Shown here piece by piece: positions 54,958 through 64,000 of a DNA stretch of 64,000 nucleotides. Below the pieces are notes generated by a model. The model saw only the letters and a program-made list of their open reading frames with translations, was not told where the DNA came from and did no database searches. Source of the DNA: Nitrosomonas oligotropha (GTDB taxonomy: Bacteria; Pseudomonadota; Gammaproteobacteria; Burkholderiales; Nitrosomonadaceae); the NCBI RefSeq assembly GCF_900106555.1, contig NZ_FNOE01000019.1:1-64000 (forward strand), in the 5' to 3' direction. The translations under genes and the position numbers were made by a program. How positions within the stretch are numbered: position 1 is the first letter of the stretch; the number at the start of each line of letters is the position of its first letter.

Positions 54958-57237
54958 TTATTTGATATTGACACTAACTGGCGGCGGCGGCGTCACTTCG
55001 ACCGCTTGACCATTTTCCATATCTTCCGCGTTTACATTCTGGATATTGATTTCCGTTGTACCTGGGTTAGCTGCGATCACCTTGAAACGAAGCTGCGCCG
55101 CCAGACCGGAAGGCTGATCCTTACCTAATTTGATCACGCGTGTACCTGACTTATCCCCACCATCCAGGGCTTCCAGCGAACTCGCTTCATAATTCAACAC
55201 TAAGTCGGAATTAACCGTTGCTTTTGCGCCAACCAGTCGCACACTGACAGAAAATTCCTTACCCAGCCCTACATTGGTCGGTGATTGAAGGGTAAGCGTA
55301 GGCGTTCCGGACGCGGAAGCTGCAACACTGGCAAATGGATTCGGTGGCGGTTCTTGACCTTCGGCTGGCGGAGAAAAAGCATCCTGAAGCGCAGCCGCAA
55401 CACCGCGGCCAGATCCAGCCGGTGCGATGGATAGAGATTGTGCCGCTGTTTTCTTGATGGTAATGGGCAATTTACCCGCTTCGCTGGCCGTACCAAAATG
55501 ATATTCGTTTTCCAGATTGATTGGTCTTGGGATATTGCGAACAATACGAGGCGTAATCAGTAATACCACTTCATTTTTTGTTCTCTCAATATCTTGATTA
55601 GACGTTAAGCGATCCAATCCAGGAATATTTAATAATCCCATCAGACCACCAATCTTTCTTGTTTCCCGATTATCAATCAGTCCCGCTATAACTTGCGTTT
55701 CTCCATCTTTGATTGTTAGGATAGTTTCAGCATTGCGCGTTCCGACCCGAGGAGCGGTTGCACCATTAGGCCCTGGTATCGTTTCTAGAACTGAACTCAC
55801 CTCCAAAGTAACCTTGAGTGTTACATCGTCGTTTAATCCAATACGCGGCTCAACATCCAACTTAACCCCCACATCGATAAATGTTGGTGTTGCAGTAACG
55901 ATCGCGGTCACCCCAGGCTGTACGTTAGCGGAGAAAAAAGGCTGCTTGGTACCTACATGAATTTTTGCTTTCTCCCGGTTATTTACTCGCACCCTGGGAT
56001 TTGCCAATATATCTCCCGTCGAAAGGTTCTGCAAAAAATCAATTTTTGCTTGACTAGTCATACCGAAACTCTTAAGTCCAGAAAAGCCAAAGTTACTGAG
56101 TAGAGCCGCCGGAGCACCAAGAACTGCTTGTCCAGCATAATTAAATTGCATCGACTGAGGAAAATTGGGTCCCAATACAAATTTATTAGTGCGCGAAACA
56201 TCCAAAATCATGACTTCGAGCATAACTTCGGGTTCGGCATAATCATTCAGGCTCACCAATCGTTCGGTTAAACGAATAGCTTCCAGTGTATCACGCATGA
56301 TAAACAGATTAAGTTGTTCATTGACATAGATATCTTTGGCTTTAACGATACCTCTGACCATCGCAACCATCTGTTTGACATCGGTATGCGCCACTTGAAA
56401 GCTGCGCACAACCAATTCTTGGTAATCTTTTAATTTCGCCGGTGTATTAGGATAAATCAATAACGAATTACTATTGAGCACTTTGTATGCTAATTGATTG
56501 GTCGCAAGAATCAACTTCAATATATCTTCGATCGTATTTTGCCGGACAAATATGGATATTTTGGTATCTTGCCTGATGTCTTTATCAAAAACAAAATTGA
56601 TACCCGCAGTCCGCGACATCAGTTCAAATACAGTTTTCAAATCAGTGCCTTTGAATTCCATCGTCACCGCTTTCTTGAAAGCGGATTCCAATGCCAAATC
56701 AGTGACCTCAGGCCGTGTCAGCCGCAAATTGATTTCTGAAATCAATTGACGCGCATGTAATTGCTGCGGATTCTCTTGTAAGATAGCTCGCACGAGTATT
56801 TCAGCTTGCGCAAGTTCACCGCGTGCCAATAGGGCTTTAGCGGAATCAACTCTGGCAATGTGGCGGCGTTCCAATGCAATCAATTCGAGGCCTTCCTTAG
56901 CGCGCTCATTGAATGGATACAGATTTAAAATGCGTTGAAATGCTTGTTCTGCACGCTCCAGATCACCGGATAAGCGCAAGCTCTCGGCCTCAAACTGAAG
57001 TTTACCTATCACTTCTTCGCGCAGGCGTATTGATACTGTCTGTATTTCTTGATTCGCAGGTTCCTCACGTTGCGCTTGTTCCAATTTTGCCATGCCATTT
57101 TCAAATTGGCCCTGCGCTACCAGCTTTTTCCCCTCGTCAAATGCTTTGTTCCGGGTAAAGAATGTTTGGTTATTGATTGCGCACCCTGCAGTAGTCGCGA
57201 GCAAAATAATGAGGATATAAATTCTCCAGCTTTTCAT
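54958..57237 (-). CDS. gspD: Secretin GspD/PilQ-like with C-terminal cohesin-like domain
   Basis: This encodes 759 aa, a lipoprotein (TTAGCAINN, lipobox). Residues 25-175 are TPR-like helices. An N-domain similar to STN/secretin_N (KAVTMEFKGTDLKTVFELMS; VVRSFQVAHTDVKQMV) and the secretin core with VPNREKAK-like and GLIDNRETRKIGGLMGLLNIPGL blocks follow (about 180-590). Residues 650-759 form a beta-sandwich like cohesin domains (VGLGKEFSVSVRLVGAKA, SSLEALDGGD). It forms the outer-membrane pore. The start overlaps the PilP-like gene by ATGA. Confidence 0.9.
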   Translation of the reverse strand: MKSWRIYILIILLATTAGCAINNQTFFTRNKAFDEGKKLVAQGQFENGMAKLEQAQREEPANQEIQTVSIRLREEVIGKLQFEAESLRLSGDLERAEQAFQRILNLYPFNERAKEGLELIALERRHIARVDSAKALLARGELAQAEILVRAILQENPQQLHARQLISEINLRLTRPEVTDLALESAFKKAVTMEFKGTDLKTVFELMSRTAGINFVFDKDIRQDTKISIFVRQNTIEDILKLILATNQLAYKVLNSNSLLIYPNTPAKLKDYQELVVRSFQVAHTDVKQMVAMVRGIVKAKDIYVNEQLNLFIMRDTLEAIRLTERLVSLNDYAEPEVMLEVMILDVSRTNKFVLGPNFPQSMQFNYAGQAVLGAPAALLSNFGFSGLKSFGMTSQAKIDFLQNLSTGDILANPRVRVNNREKAKIHVGTKQPFFSANVQPGVTAIVTATPTFIDVGVKLDVEPRIGLNDDVTLKVTLEVSSVLETIPGPNGATAPRVGTRNAETILTIKDGETQVIAGLIDNRETRKIGGLMGLLNIPGLDRLTSNQDIERTKNEVVLLITPRIVRNIPRPINLENEYHFGTASEAGKLPITIKKTAAQSLSIAPAGSGRGVAAALQDAFSPPAEGQEPPPNPFASVAASASGTPTLTLQSPTNVGLGKEFSVSVRLVGAKATVNSDLVLNYEASSLEALDGGDKSGTRVIKLGKDQPSGLAAQLRFKVIAANPGTTEINIQNVNAEDMENGQAVEVTPPPPVSVNIK

Positions 57238-57803
57238 CGGAACGTTCCTGCGATTTTATTGTTAATAGTGAGCGTCTGCTTTATATTGAGCGGTAGATAA
57301 GTGACGGCAATTGTACTGTCATTGATGGAATCCAACCGGTATTTGTCATTAATTTTTCCACCGATCTTGGTAATGAAATTTTCTCCCGATTGCGAAAGAA
57401 AAACCCAAGTTTCGTCGTCCGTAACAGCCTTGCCGCTATATTTGAACTGTAGCGGCGGTGCTGTGGGTGCGGGGGGAGGCGTGGCTTTTTTTATTTGTTC
57501 AGCCAGCGCAGCCTGCTGTTCGAAGCTGACTGGCGGTTGTTTAGGCGCCCATGTCGTGGATACAAACAATTCTCCCGCCAATGGATTGAATTTCCGCTGT
57601 CCAAGTTTACCGACATCCAACAGCTCCGCGCTGCTTTCTTGATTTTTTGCCCGGTCTCTACTCGTGCTTGCTGTCTTTACCGGTTGCACGGTTTCTACGA
57701 TATCCGTCGATGTCTCTTCCTCTTCAACCAACATCACAGCGACTAATGTGGCTAGCAATGCGCCGCCTATCATCAATTTCCGCTTTTTCTCAGCTTGATC
57801 CAT
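57234..57803 (-). CDS. PilP/GspC-like inner-membrane protein
   Basis: This encodes 189 aa. One N-terminal helix (KLMIGGALLATLVAVML), a Pro-rich linker and a C-terminal beta-domain (FKYSGKAVTDDETWVFLSQ, TVTYLPLNIKQTLTI-type strands) are present. The layout matches the PilP/GspC homology region, which joins inner-membrane parts to the secretin. It sits directly between PilO-like and secretin genes, as PilP does. Confidence 0.72.
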   Translation of the reverse strand: MDQAEKKRKLMIGGALLATLVAVMLVEEEETSTDIVETVQPVKTASTSRDRAKNQESSAELLDVGKLGQRKFNPLAGELFVSTTWAPKQPPVSFEQQAALAEQIKKATPPPAPTAPPLQFKYSGKAVTDDETWVFLSQSGENFITKIGGKINDKYRLDSINDSTIAVTYLPLNIKQTLTINNKIAGTFR

Positions 57804-57808
57804 TGCGC

Positions 57809-58405
57809 TTATTTGTTCAAGTAAAGGTTAATTTCAAGGCGGACTTCAAGCTTGTCGGAAGTTATATTTTCACGTTTAAGCGCAATCGCGGAAATAGCCA
57901 TGGCAGGAACTTTGACCAACGCTTCCGCCATAAAAGCGCGAATTTGCGGATAACGGCCTTTTACCGGCAATATCATCTCGTAACGAGCCAAACGCGCGTC
58001 ACTCTCATTCATCAGACGATATTCACTACTGCTCAGATCAACGCCATGCTTTTTAGCCAATTGCACCAATTCACGAATCCAGAAAGGCGATGAGTCGATA
58101 CGCGGGAAGTAATCATAAAATACTTGCAATGCCTGATCGCTATTCAATTTCTTTCCGCCTTCCATTTCTCCCGGAGACTGCTTCGCCAACTCCTGCAATT
58201 GCAGCGTCTCAGCTCGCTCCTTCAGCTTTTGCAGATCGGAGTCTTGCGGCAAAACCGCCGAGAAAAAATAAATACCGGCAACAACAATCAGACCCAGGCC
58301 GATTTTTCCAATCGTGCCGAGACGGCCTGCCTGCCAGCGCAGTTGCAGCATCAATCGATCAAGCTGTGTTTGGATTGTTCCGGTCTTCAAGAAACTTGCA
58401 TCCAT
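57809..58405 (-). CDS. PilO-like inner-membrane assembly protein
   Basis: This encodes 198 aa. A single helix at residues 35-52, a coiled coil (LQKLKERAETLQLQELAKQ) and a ferredoxin-like C-terminus (ARYEMILPVKGRYPQIRAFM) are present, the PilO/GspM layout. It overlaps the PilN-like gene by 19 bases. Confidence 0.75.
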   Translation of the reverse strand: MDASFLKTGTIQTQLDRLMLQLRWQAGRLGTIGKIGLGLIVVAGIYFFSAVLPQDSDLQKLKERAETLQLQELAKQSPGEMEGGKKLNSDQALQVFYDYFPRIDSSPFWIRELVQLAKKHGVDLSSSEYRLMNESDARLARYEMILPVKGRYPQIRAFMAEALVKVPAMAISAIALKRENITSDKLEVRLEINLYLNK

Positions 58406-58935
58406 GCTGCGGTCAGGAGAAAAATAATGGGCCGGTGCGGATTATCTTGTTTAACTTTGTAGTTTAACAAATGTACATTTTCAAAAACCAACTCACGTTC
58501 AAGCGCTTCGACAAAATCGAGTAGTTCGGACATACTCTTTGCTTCACCGCTGAGACGCAGTGTCCGGCTGGCCACATTCGGCTGCAAGGATAACAAGGCG
58601 ATCTCTTCCGTTGCCGCATGTTCGATGGCATCGAATAAAGTCTCCCAAGGCAAATTGATCTGATCCAGTATTGCATTGGCTTGCGTGATTTCCTTACGGA
58701 TTTCCTGGCTGAATTCTTTTATCCGCGGGGTTGACCGTGTGCGCGGCGCAGCTTTCTGCTGCTGTTGTTTTTCCAGCCGCTCAACCCGGTTCGTCCAGTG
58801 ATTCACTTCTTCAGTCACTTGGCGGAATTGCAGCAGCACACCGGCAAGCACAAGTAATCCGATCAGCAGGATGGAAAAATCGATATGCGGAACGGATTGA
58901 CCGCGATCCGGGAACTTAAGTCTCAAGCGTGGCAT
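58387..58935 (-). CDS. PilN-like inner-membrane assembly protein
   Basis: This encodes 182 aa with a short cytoplasmic N-terminus, one helix (FSILLIGLLVLAGVLLQF), a coiled coil and a ferredoxin-like domain (LSLQPNVASRTLRLSGEA). This is the PilN plan. It overlaps the PilM-like gene by 13 bases and the PilO-like gene by 19. Confidence 0.78.
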   Translation of the reverse strand: MPRLRLKFPDRGQSVPHIDFSILLIGLLVLAGVLLQFRQVTEEVNHWTNRVERLEKQQQQKAAPRTRSTPRIKEFSQEIRKEITQANAILDQINLPWETLFDAIEHAATEEIALLSLQPNVASRTLRLSGEAKSMSELLDFVEALERELVFENVHLLNYKVKQDNPHRPIIFLLTAAWMQVS

Positions 58936-59756
58936 CGATTTACCCCGTCATCATCAACCGGCCCGGATGGGTAATGCGGCAATGCCGGTATTTTCTCAAG
59001 CGGCATCGGCACAATGCACCATCCGCACTGTTCCGGCAGCATCAAATCCGCATGTTCCGGCGCAAACACATGAACCCATTCAATCGCTTCCTTACTTCCG
59101 GTCAAGATAGCTTCCTGATCCAATGCCGCGAGCAATTCAGCTGCGGCATTGTGCAAAATCCGCTGATTGCGGATACTGTGCCAGCTTCCATTGATCAGCA
59201 CAGCCAAGCAAATACGTCCGGCTTCAATGACCGCAAAATAGGTTTTATTGCCATCGAGCAATTTTTGCCAGCGATCATAAACAGAGGCAAAATAAGGCTC
59301 GATTTCTTTAAGTGTGCAGCGGCACCGCGCCGCCATCTCTTCCAGCTGCACCATCAAATCGCGCGGAATCGCAGCGCACACCGCACCGCTCAGCGGCGTC
59401 CATTCGCTCACACTCAGCGCCCACGAATCAACCCGTTCCGCATACACCTCGCGCATGCGGAACGCGGCATAGGCATTCACCTCTTCCGGCGTTGCGATCT
59501 CGGCTTGCGGCAATAGGGCGACGTAACGTACAAAATGATTGGATACCGTAACACTCAATTCCGCTCCAGGCTCATCAATCAAGTGCTTTTCCAATTGCTG
59601 CAAAGCTGCCTGCCAAACCGGGGCATCCTGCACAGGCTCGCACCACACGGTAACCTTGGCTGCCTGTACCGGTTTGAAACCGCGCGTTGAACGCACCAGA
59701 TCAATTCGTCCGGGCGCCAGGAAGACCTGCACCTGATTACGCCACAATGGTGACAC
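58923..59756 (-). CDS. PilM/GspL-like cytoplasmic actin-fold protein
   Basis: This encodes 277 aa with an actin-like fold judged by position and pattern (ELSVTVSNHFVRYVALLP, KTYFAVIEAGRICLAVLING). There is no transmembrane helix, unlike GspL, so it is closer to PilM. It overlaps gspE by 20 bases and would link the ATPase to the PilN-like protein. Confidence 0.68.
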   Translation of the reverse strand: MSPLWRNQVQVFLAPGRIDLVRSTRGFKPVQAAKVTVWCEPVQDAPVWQAALQQLEKHLIDEPGAELSVTVSNHFVRYVALLPQAEIATPEEVNAYAAFRMREVYAERVDSWALSVSEWTPLSGAVCAAIPRDLMVQLEEMAARCRCTLKEIEPYFASVYDRWQKLLDGNKTYFAVIEAGRICLAVLINGSWHSIRNQRILHNAAAELLAALDQEAILTGSKEAIEWVHVFAPEHADLMLPEQCGWCIVPMPLEKIPALPHYPSGPVDDDGVNRCHA

Positions 59757-61428
59757 GATTAGCCTCCTCTAAACTGGTTGAGCCTTGCTTGACCATATCC
59801 AAAGCAGCCTCCCGCAAGAATCGGGTGCCATTGCTTCTGGCCGCTTCCTTGATGCGGCGTATCGGTTCCTGCGCTACGATCAGCTCACGAATCTCATCGT
59901 TCAGGATCAGAATCTCGGCAATTGCATTTCTTCCCCGGTAACCGCTTCCACGGCATTGACCGCAACCTCGTCCGTTGCGAAACTTGAATTGATCCGCTTC
60001 GTCGAGGGGAATTCCTGATTCTTCGATCAGTTTATCATCCGGACGCTCATCAACCGAGCAGTGCGGACATAACAAACGCACTAAGCGCTGCGCGGCAATT
60101 CCGTTCAAAGCAGACACAAAACTGTAAGGGTCCACACCCATATGCGAAAACCGGCCGATGACATCAAATACGTTATTGGCGTGTACCGTGGTAAAAACCA
60201 AGTGACCGGTCAGCGCTGCCTGGATGGCAATCTGCGCCGTTTCCGAGTCGCGAATTTCACCCACCATGATTTTGTCCGGATCATGCCGCAAAATTGAACG
60301 CAATCCGCGCGCAAACGTTAGTCCTTTTTTCTCATTTACCGGGATTTGCAGCACCCCGGGAAGCTGATACTCGATCGGATCTTCGATGGTAATAATTTTA
60401 TCGCTGCCTTTATTCACTTCGGAAATCGCGGCGTAGAGCGATGTCGTTTTACCGCTTCCGGTTGGCCCGGTAACCAGCAGCATGCCATACGGCTCGGAAC
60501 TCAGACGGCGGATACTGGCAATCGCCGCCTGATTAAAACCCAATTGGTTTAACGTCAACCCTTCAATATGATCGGACAACGCTTGCCGGTCAAGAATACG
60601 CAAGACGGCATCCTCGCCGAAAATGCTCGGCATGATGGAAACGCGGAAATCGATTTCCCGTCCCTGGATGGAAACTTTAAAACGGCCATCCTGCGGCACG
60701 CGGCGTTCGGCAATATCCAACTCGGACATCACTTTAATCCGGGAAATGACTTGCTCAGCCAAATCCGCGCCCTGGATCACGCCAATCGAGCTCAGTACGC
60801 CATCGATGCGGTATTTTATCGACAGTGCGCCTGCCGTCATTTCCAAATGAATATCGCTGGCCTGCGATTTATGTGCGTCATACAAGGTGGAATGTACCAA
60901 GCGCACCACCTGGCTGGTACCTTCATTGATGCTTTTTAACGATAAATCCTCAACACCGCTTTGTATTTTATCCAGCTCTGTGGAAGGTAGCACTTGATCC
61001 ATGGCACGCATGGTTTTTTCCTGCTGAGCAAAAAAGGCGCTCAAATCAGCAGGATGCACCAAATACCACTCAGCGGCGACAGCAAAGCGTTCTTCCGCCC
61101 ATGCCCGTAATTTTGTTGAAAATGGATTACTGACTGCCAGCAGATAGTCTTGTTCGCGGCGAAATAAAACACATTCATGCATCATGGCTTCGGCAAACGA
61201 GAGCACATCAAAAGCGGGACTGAGTGCGTGAATCGTTTTCATGTCCAGTACCGGCATATGTAGAAGCTGGCCGAGCTGCTGCATGAGTTCATCAGGCGTA
61301 TAACCGCCTTTTTCTTCCAAAACCTGAATGACGGACACATTCTGTTCGAGCGCTTTTTGCTGCGCGTCGGCCAGATGATTGATCTCCATCAGCGGCTTGT
61401 TTACGGATTGCGCCTGCGCTTCGATCAA
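59737..61428 (-). CDS. gspE: Type II secretion/pilus assembly ATPase GspE
   Basis: This encodes 563 aa. An N-terminal GspE_N/MshEN-like domain (about 1-150) precedes the ATPase. Walker A is GPTGSGKTT, the Asp box is IEDPIEYQLPG, Walker B is IMVGEIRDSETA, and the His box is GHLVFTTVHAN. Zinc-binding CPHC and CGQC pairs are intact. The start is a TTG overlapping the gspF stop (TTGA) with GGGAAG upstream; the next in-frame ATG, codon 14, lacks a site. The protein powers pseudopilus assembly. Confidence 0.93.
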   Translation of the reverse strand: MIEAQAQSVNKPLMEINHLADAQQKALEQNVSVIQVLEEKGGYTPDELMQQLGQLLHMPVLDMKTIHALSPAFDVLSFAEAMMHECVLFRREQDYLLAVSNPFSTKLRAWAEERFAVAAEWYLVHPADLSAFFAQQEKTMRAMDQVLPSTELDKIQSGVEDLSLKSINEGTSQVVRLVHSTLYDAHKSQASDIHLEMTAGALSIKYRIDGVLSSIGVIQGADLAEQVISRIKVMSELDIAERRVPQDGRFKVSIQGREIDFRVSIMPSIFGEDAVLRILDRQALSDHIEGLTLNQLGFNQAAIASIRRLSSEPYGMLLVTGPTGSGKTTSLYAAISEVNKGSDKIITIEDPIEYQLPGVLQIPVNEKKGLTFARGLRSILRHDPDKIMVGEIRDSETAQIAIQAALTGHLVFTTVHANNVFDVIGRFSHMGVDPYSFVSALNGIAAQRLVRLLCPHCSVDERPDDKLIEESGIPLDEADQFKFRNGRGCGQCRGSGYRGRNAIAEILILNDEIRELIVAQEPIRRIKEAARSNGTRFLREAALDMVKQGSTSLEEANRVTIVA

Positions 61429-62609
61429 TTGATACTTCCCGCCAATTCAAATATGGGCATATACATGAGAATAATAATCCCGCCAATTACAATGCCGATG
61501 ACCGCCATCAGTAGTGGCTCTATCAATTTGGTTGTCCATTCGACCCAACGCGCAATTTCCTCATCGTGAAAATTACCGATCCGTTCCATCATATCGCCCA
61601 TTAAACCCGTTCTCTCGCCCACGCGGAGCATGCGATTGCCCACTGCCGTTGTCAGTCCTTCCAATTCCATTGCGCTGGAAATCGTTCTACCTTCGCGGAT
61701 ATGCTTGGCTGCAGCCGCGACTTTGGGACGGAAATGCGCTTGCAATAATCCGCTGACCATTTCCAGCGCTTGCGTGATGGGAATGCCGCCACGCAGCAGC
61801 ATGCCCAACGTCTTGTAGAAGCGCGCCAGCTGATACACACGCATGCGCTCGCCGATCGCCGGAATGCGCCACAGGAACTGCATGACACTGGCGCGAAAGG
61901 TTGACCGGCTCACTGTGTAGCCTGCCGCAATCAGCAGCGCCAATGCTCCAATGGCCAATTCCCAGCCGCGTTCATGAACGAATTGACCCCATTTAATCAG
62001 CAATAACGATAGCCAGGGTAAATCGCTGCCCATATCATCATAAATAGCGCTGAATTTAGGCACCACAAAAACCATCAGAAAAATCGACACCAGAAAACCG
62101 ATCACCAATAACAGCACAGGATAAATCGACGCGCCAACGAGTTTTTTGCGCACAAACTCCATCTGTGTCTGGTAGGTGATAAAACGGGTCAGCGCTTCCG
62201 CAAGATCGCCGGTACGTTCGCTGGCGCGGACCGTGGCGATATAGAGCGGTGGAAATGCTTGCGGAAATTCTTGCAGCGCTTGAGAGAATGTCACTCCCTC
62301 ATACAATCGATCCAGGATATTCTGGATAATTTTGCGGTTACTACTATCCTGTTCTTTCTCGAGCAGCGTTTCGATGCTTTCAACCAGACTTAAACCGGCA
62401 ATCTGCAATGACAGTAATTCCTGGCTGAAATGAACCAGCGGAAAATGGCTCTTCGCTTTCAGCGAAAAACCCGAGAAGCTGCGCCGTATGCTTAAAACCA
62501 TACCGCCTTGTTCAACAACCTGGCGGCGAGCCTCCTCCTCGCTGTTCGCTTCCAGCTCAAGATGCACGGTACCTTGTCCGGACATCACGGCCTTCACTTC
62601 ATAACGCAT
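61425..62609 (-). CDS. gspF: Type II secretion inner-membrane platform protein GspF
   Basis: This encodes 394 aa with two T2SF repeats. The first begins SFSGFSLKAKSHF and holds RASERTGDLAEAL; the second has ARFYKTLGMLLRGGIPITQAL and VGERTGLMGDMME. Three membrane helices (about 165-190, 215-235, 365-390) give the usual topology. It forms the rotary/platform part with GspE. Confidence 0.93.
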   Translation of the reverse strand: MRYEVKAVMSGQGTVHLELEANSEEEARRQVVEQGGMVLSIRRSFSGFSLKAKSHFPLVHFSQELLSLQIAGLSLVESIETLLEKEQDSSNRKIIQNILDRLYEGVTFSQALQEFPQAFPPLYIATVRASERTGDLAEALTRFITYQTQMEFVRKKLVGASIYPVLLLVIGFLVSIFLMVFVVPKFSAIYDDMGSDLPWLSLLLIKWGQFVHERGWELAIGALALLIAAGYTVSRSTFRASVMQFLWRIPAIGERMRVYQLARFYKTLGMLLRGGIPITQALEMVSGLLQAHFRPKVAAAAKHIREGRTISSAMELEGLTTAVGNRMLRVGERTGLMGDMMERIGNFHDEEIARWVEWTTKLIEPLLMAVIGIVIGGIIILMYMPIFELAGSIN

Positions 62610-62618
62610 GCGCGGAAT

Positions 62619-63053
62619 TTACCAGTTGGTAATATCAGCCGCCTCGCCCTCACCGCCAGGCTGTCCGTCCTTGCCGTAAGAGAGCAAATCAAACTCGGCG
62701 CGTTCACCCGGATATTTGTATACATAAGGGCGGCCCCAGGGATCGGCTGGCGGCAATTTGGATAAGTAAGGCCCTTGCCAGCGCGCCTCATTATTGGGGC
62801 GCGTAACCAGCGCGGTCAAGCCTTGTTCCGTGCCCGGATAGCTACCCACATCCAGACGGTATTGATGCAACGACTTTTCCAGTGCATCGATTTGCGCTTG
62901 CGCCATTTTTATTTCCGATTTGCCGACCTGCGAAAAGTACTTAGGCCCGACATAAGCAGCCAGCAAACCGATGATAACCATGACCACGAGTAATTCAAGC
63001 AGTGTAAAACCGCGTACTGCTTTTGCCTTTTGTTGCACAACCAATTGCACCAT
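62619..63053 (-). CDS. gspG: Major pseudopilin GspG
   Basis: This encodes 144 aa. The prepilin site is G-FTLLELLVVMVIIGLLAAYVGP with Glu5. YRLDVGSYPGTEQGLTALV and DPWGRPYVYKYPGE are the GspG signatures, and the C-terminal FDLLSYGKDGQPGGEGEAADI is the Ca-binding loop. AGAGGATAAAT precedes the ATG. It heads the minus-strand secretion operon. Confidence 0.95.
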   Translation of the reverse strand: MVQLVVQQKAKAVRGFTLLELLVVMVIIGLLAAYVGPKYFSQVGKSEIKMAQAQIDALEKSLHQYRLDVGSYPGTEQGLTALVTRPNNEARWQGPYLSKLPPADPWGRPYVYKYPGERAEFDLLSYGKDGQPGGEGEAADITNW

Positions 63054-63203
63054 ATTTATCCTCTAACAAAAAATACTGATCCCTAATGGATTAGCCCTAT
63101 CAACAATTCAATTTCGAATCTTGTATGGTAAGTTGCCCGTATGACAGGGTCAAGACGGAATATCACACACATACTGCGGAATTCCCGCAATTCAGCAGCA
63201 GCA

Positions 63204-63887
63204 TTAGCGCCGGAGAATCGCCCACCACCGGCCGATATTGAGTAATGCCATGAGCGAAGCGGATACATAAGTCCACGCTGCGGCACGCAGAATTCTGCGC
63301 GCATGCGGTTCGTCGCCTTGAATGAGATACTTGCCTTGCTCCAGCATCGGTAGCGCCCGCGCGAAACTGGCATGTAATTCCATCGGCAGCGTCACCATAT
63401 GCACGACTACTGCACTACCCAACGTCAACAAGCCACCCGCGAGAAACAGAGCACCCGCTGCCGGTGCACGCAGGCCCACTGCGACAATCGGTGCGATCAT
63501 CAAAATCACTGCGCCCAATTTTTCCGCCGGAGCGGCTATTTGCACCAAGCGTGTCCGCCATTTTAGCGGCAAGTAGCCATCACGGTCCTGGATGGCGTGC
63601 CCGACTTCGTGCGCCGCAACCGTAATCGCCGTGAGCGATTTGCCATTAAACTTATCCGCGGTCAGGCGCACTACTTTTTCGATCGGATCATAGTGATCAC
63701 CCTGTTCCGTCACTTCGACCTTTACCGTCTGCAAGTTGGCCCAATCGAGCAAAATACGCGCCAGCTCAGCGCCGGTGCCCGGATAACGATCTTCAGGATG
63801 ACTGTATTTTGCCAGGGTATGCTTAACCCAGTAAGACGGGCCCACTATGAGCGCAGCGATAACGATGACAAGTATTAAATAAAGCAT
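63204..63887 (-). CDS. Membrane zinc metallopeptidase (YugP-like)
   Basis: This encodes 227 aa. It has an N-terminal helix, AAHEVGHAIQD with the zinc-binding HExxH, then two hydrophobic segments (GAVILMIAPIVAVGL; AGALFLAGGLLTLGS) and a VTLPMELHASFARAL block. This is the YugP-type Zn-dependent membrane protease family. It lies 150 bases upstream of gspG on the same strand, without sign of coupling. The substrate is unknown. Confidence 0.88.
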   Translation of the reverse strand: MLYLILVIVIAALIVGPSYWVKHTLAKYSHPEDRYPGTGAELARILLDWANLQTVKVEVTEQGDHYDPIEKVVRLTADKFNGKSLTAITVAAHEVGHAIQDRDGYLPLKWRTRLVQIAAPAEKLGAVILMIAPIVAVGLRAPAAGALFLAGGLLTLGSAVVVHMVTLPMELHASFARALPMLEQGKYLIQGDEPHARRILRAAAWTYVSASLMALLNIGRWWAILRR

Positions 63888-64000
63888 AGACTTGAGATAT
63901 CAGTACGAATAATTGGTTCCACACAAGACTTGCCCGCCATTTCACATCAGCCCAGAAATATCTCTTGTTAATCAAGTATCAGGAGAATACTACTGAATTA

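Overview
The window looks like the chromosome of a betaproteobacterium, most probably a Nitrosomonas-type ammonia oxidiser. That is inferred from gene content and style, not from a marker gene: a PPi-dependent phosphofructokinase next to a K+-independent H+-pyrophosphatase, the recA-recX-alaS order, many cytochromes c, and a moderate GC content with AT-rich accessory islands. No rRNA, tRNA or CRISPR array was seen.

Layout. 1-324 is the 3' end of an IS481-type transposase, followed by a secreted barrel-like protein (351-980, minus). 1374-14306 (minus) is a compact six-gene unit. In transcription order it holds a single-module iterative type I polyketide synthase, an alpha-oxoamine synthase, an MMPL/RND exporter, a periplasmic LolA-like protein, an outer-membrane beta-barrel protein and a 4'-phosphopantetheinyl transferase. 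This is the most attractive candidate for an undescribed system: synthesis, activation and outward transport of an amino-ketone (sphingoid-like) lipid. 14703-19037 (minus) carries hppA, pfp and adk, a pyrophosphate/adenylate energy block; adk appears to start at a non-canonical ATC codon. 19254-23723 (plus) is recA-recX-(OB-fold protein)-alaS. 23791-26243 is an accessory patch with a nonsense-mutated HicB antitoxin and an intact MntA-HepT toxin-antitoxin pair. 26473-29622 holds the lytic transglycosylase gene slt and cca, and 29651-33475 a large MASE1-PAS-GGDEF-EAL sensor.

33884-36389 holds an RTX-type secreted protein, a secreted protein and a YiiX-like cysteine amidase. 37003-42617 (plus) couples a P2-type cation ATPase, a four-domain universal stress protein and a Ca2+/Na+ antiporter. 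43905-47801 is a histone-deacetylase-like hydrolase plus a zinc block (two COG0523 GTPases and Zur), with a near-consensus Zur operator over the promoter of one GTPase gene. 49043-51045 encodes a di-haem and a tri-haem cytochrome c.

51285-52750 is a decay zone: an IS5-type transposase stub and a trypsin-like protease gene with two frameshifts and a stop. 53134-63053 (minus) is an eleven-gene secretion or pilus locus. It combines GspG/GspF/GspE/GspD with PilM-PilN-PilO-PilP-like inner-membrane parts and three extra pseudopilins, a hybrid of type II secretion and type IV pilus machinery. A membrane zinc metallopeptidase closes the window.

Regulatory highlights are two identical 14-base CRP-like inverted repeats, one upstream of the PKS operon and one upstream of the secreted protein at 351-980; the Zur box; and several hairpins at gene ends.
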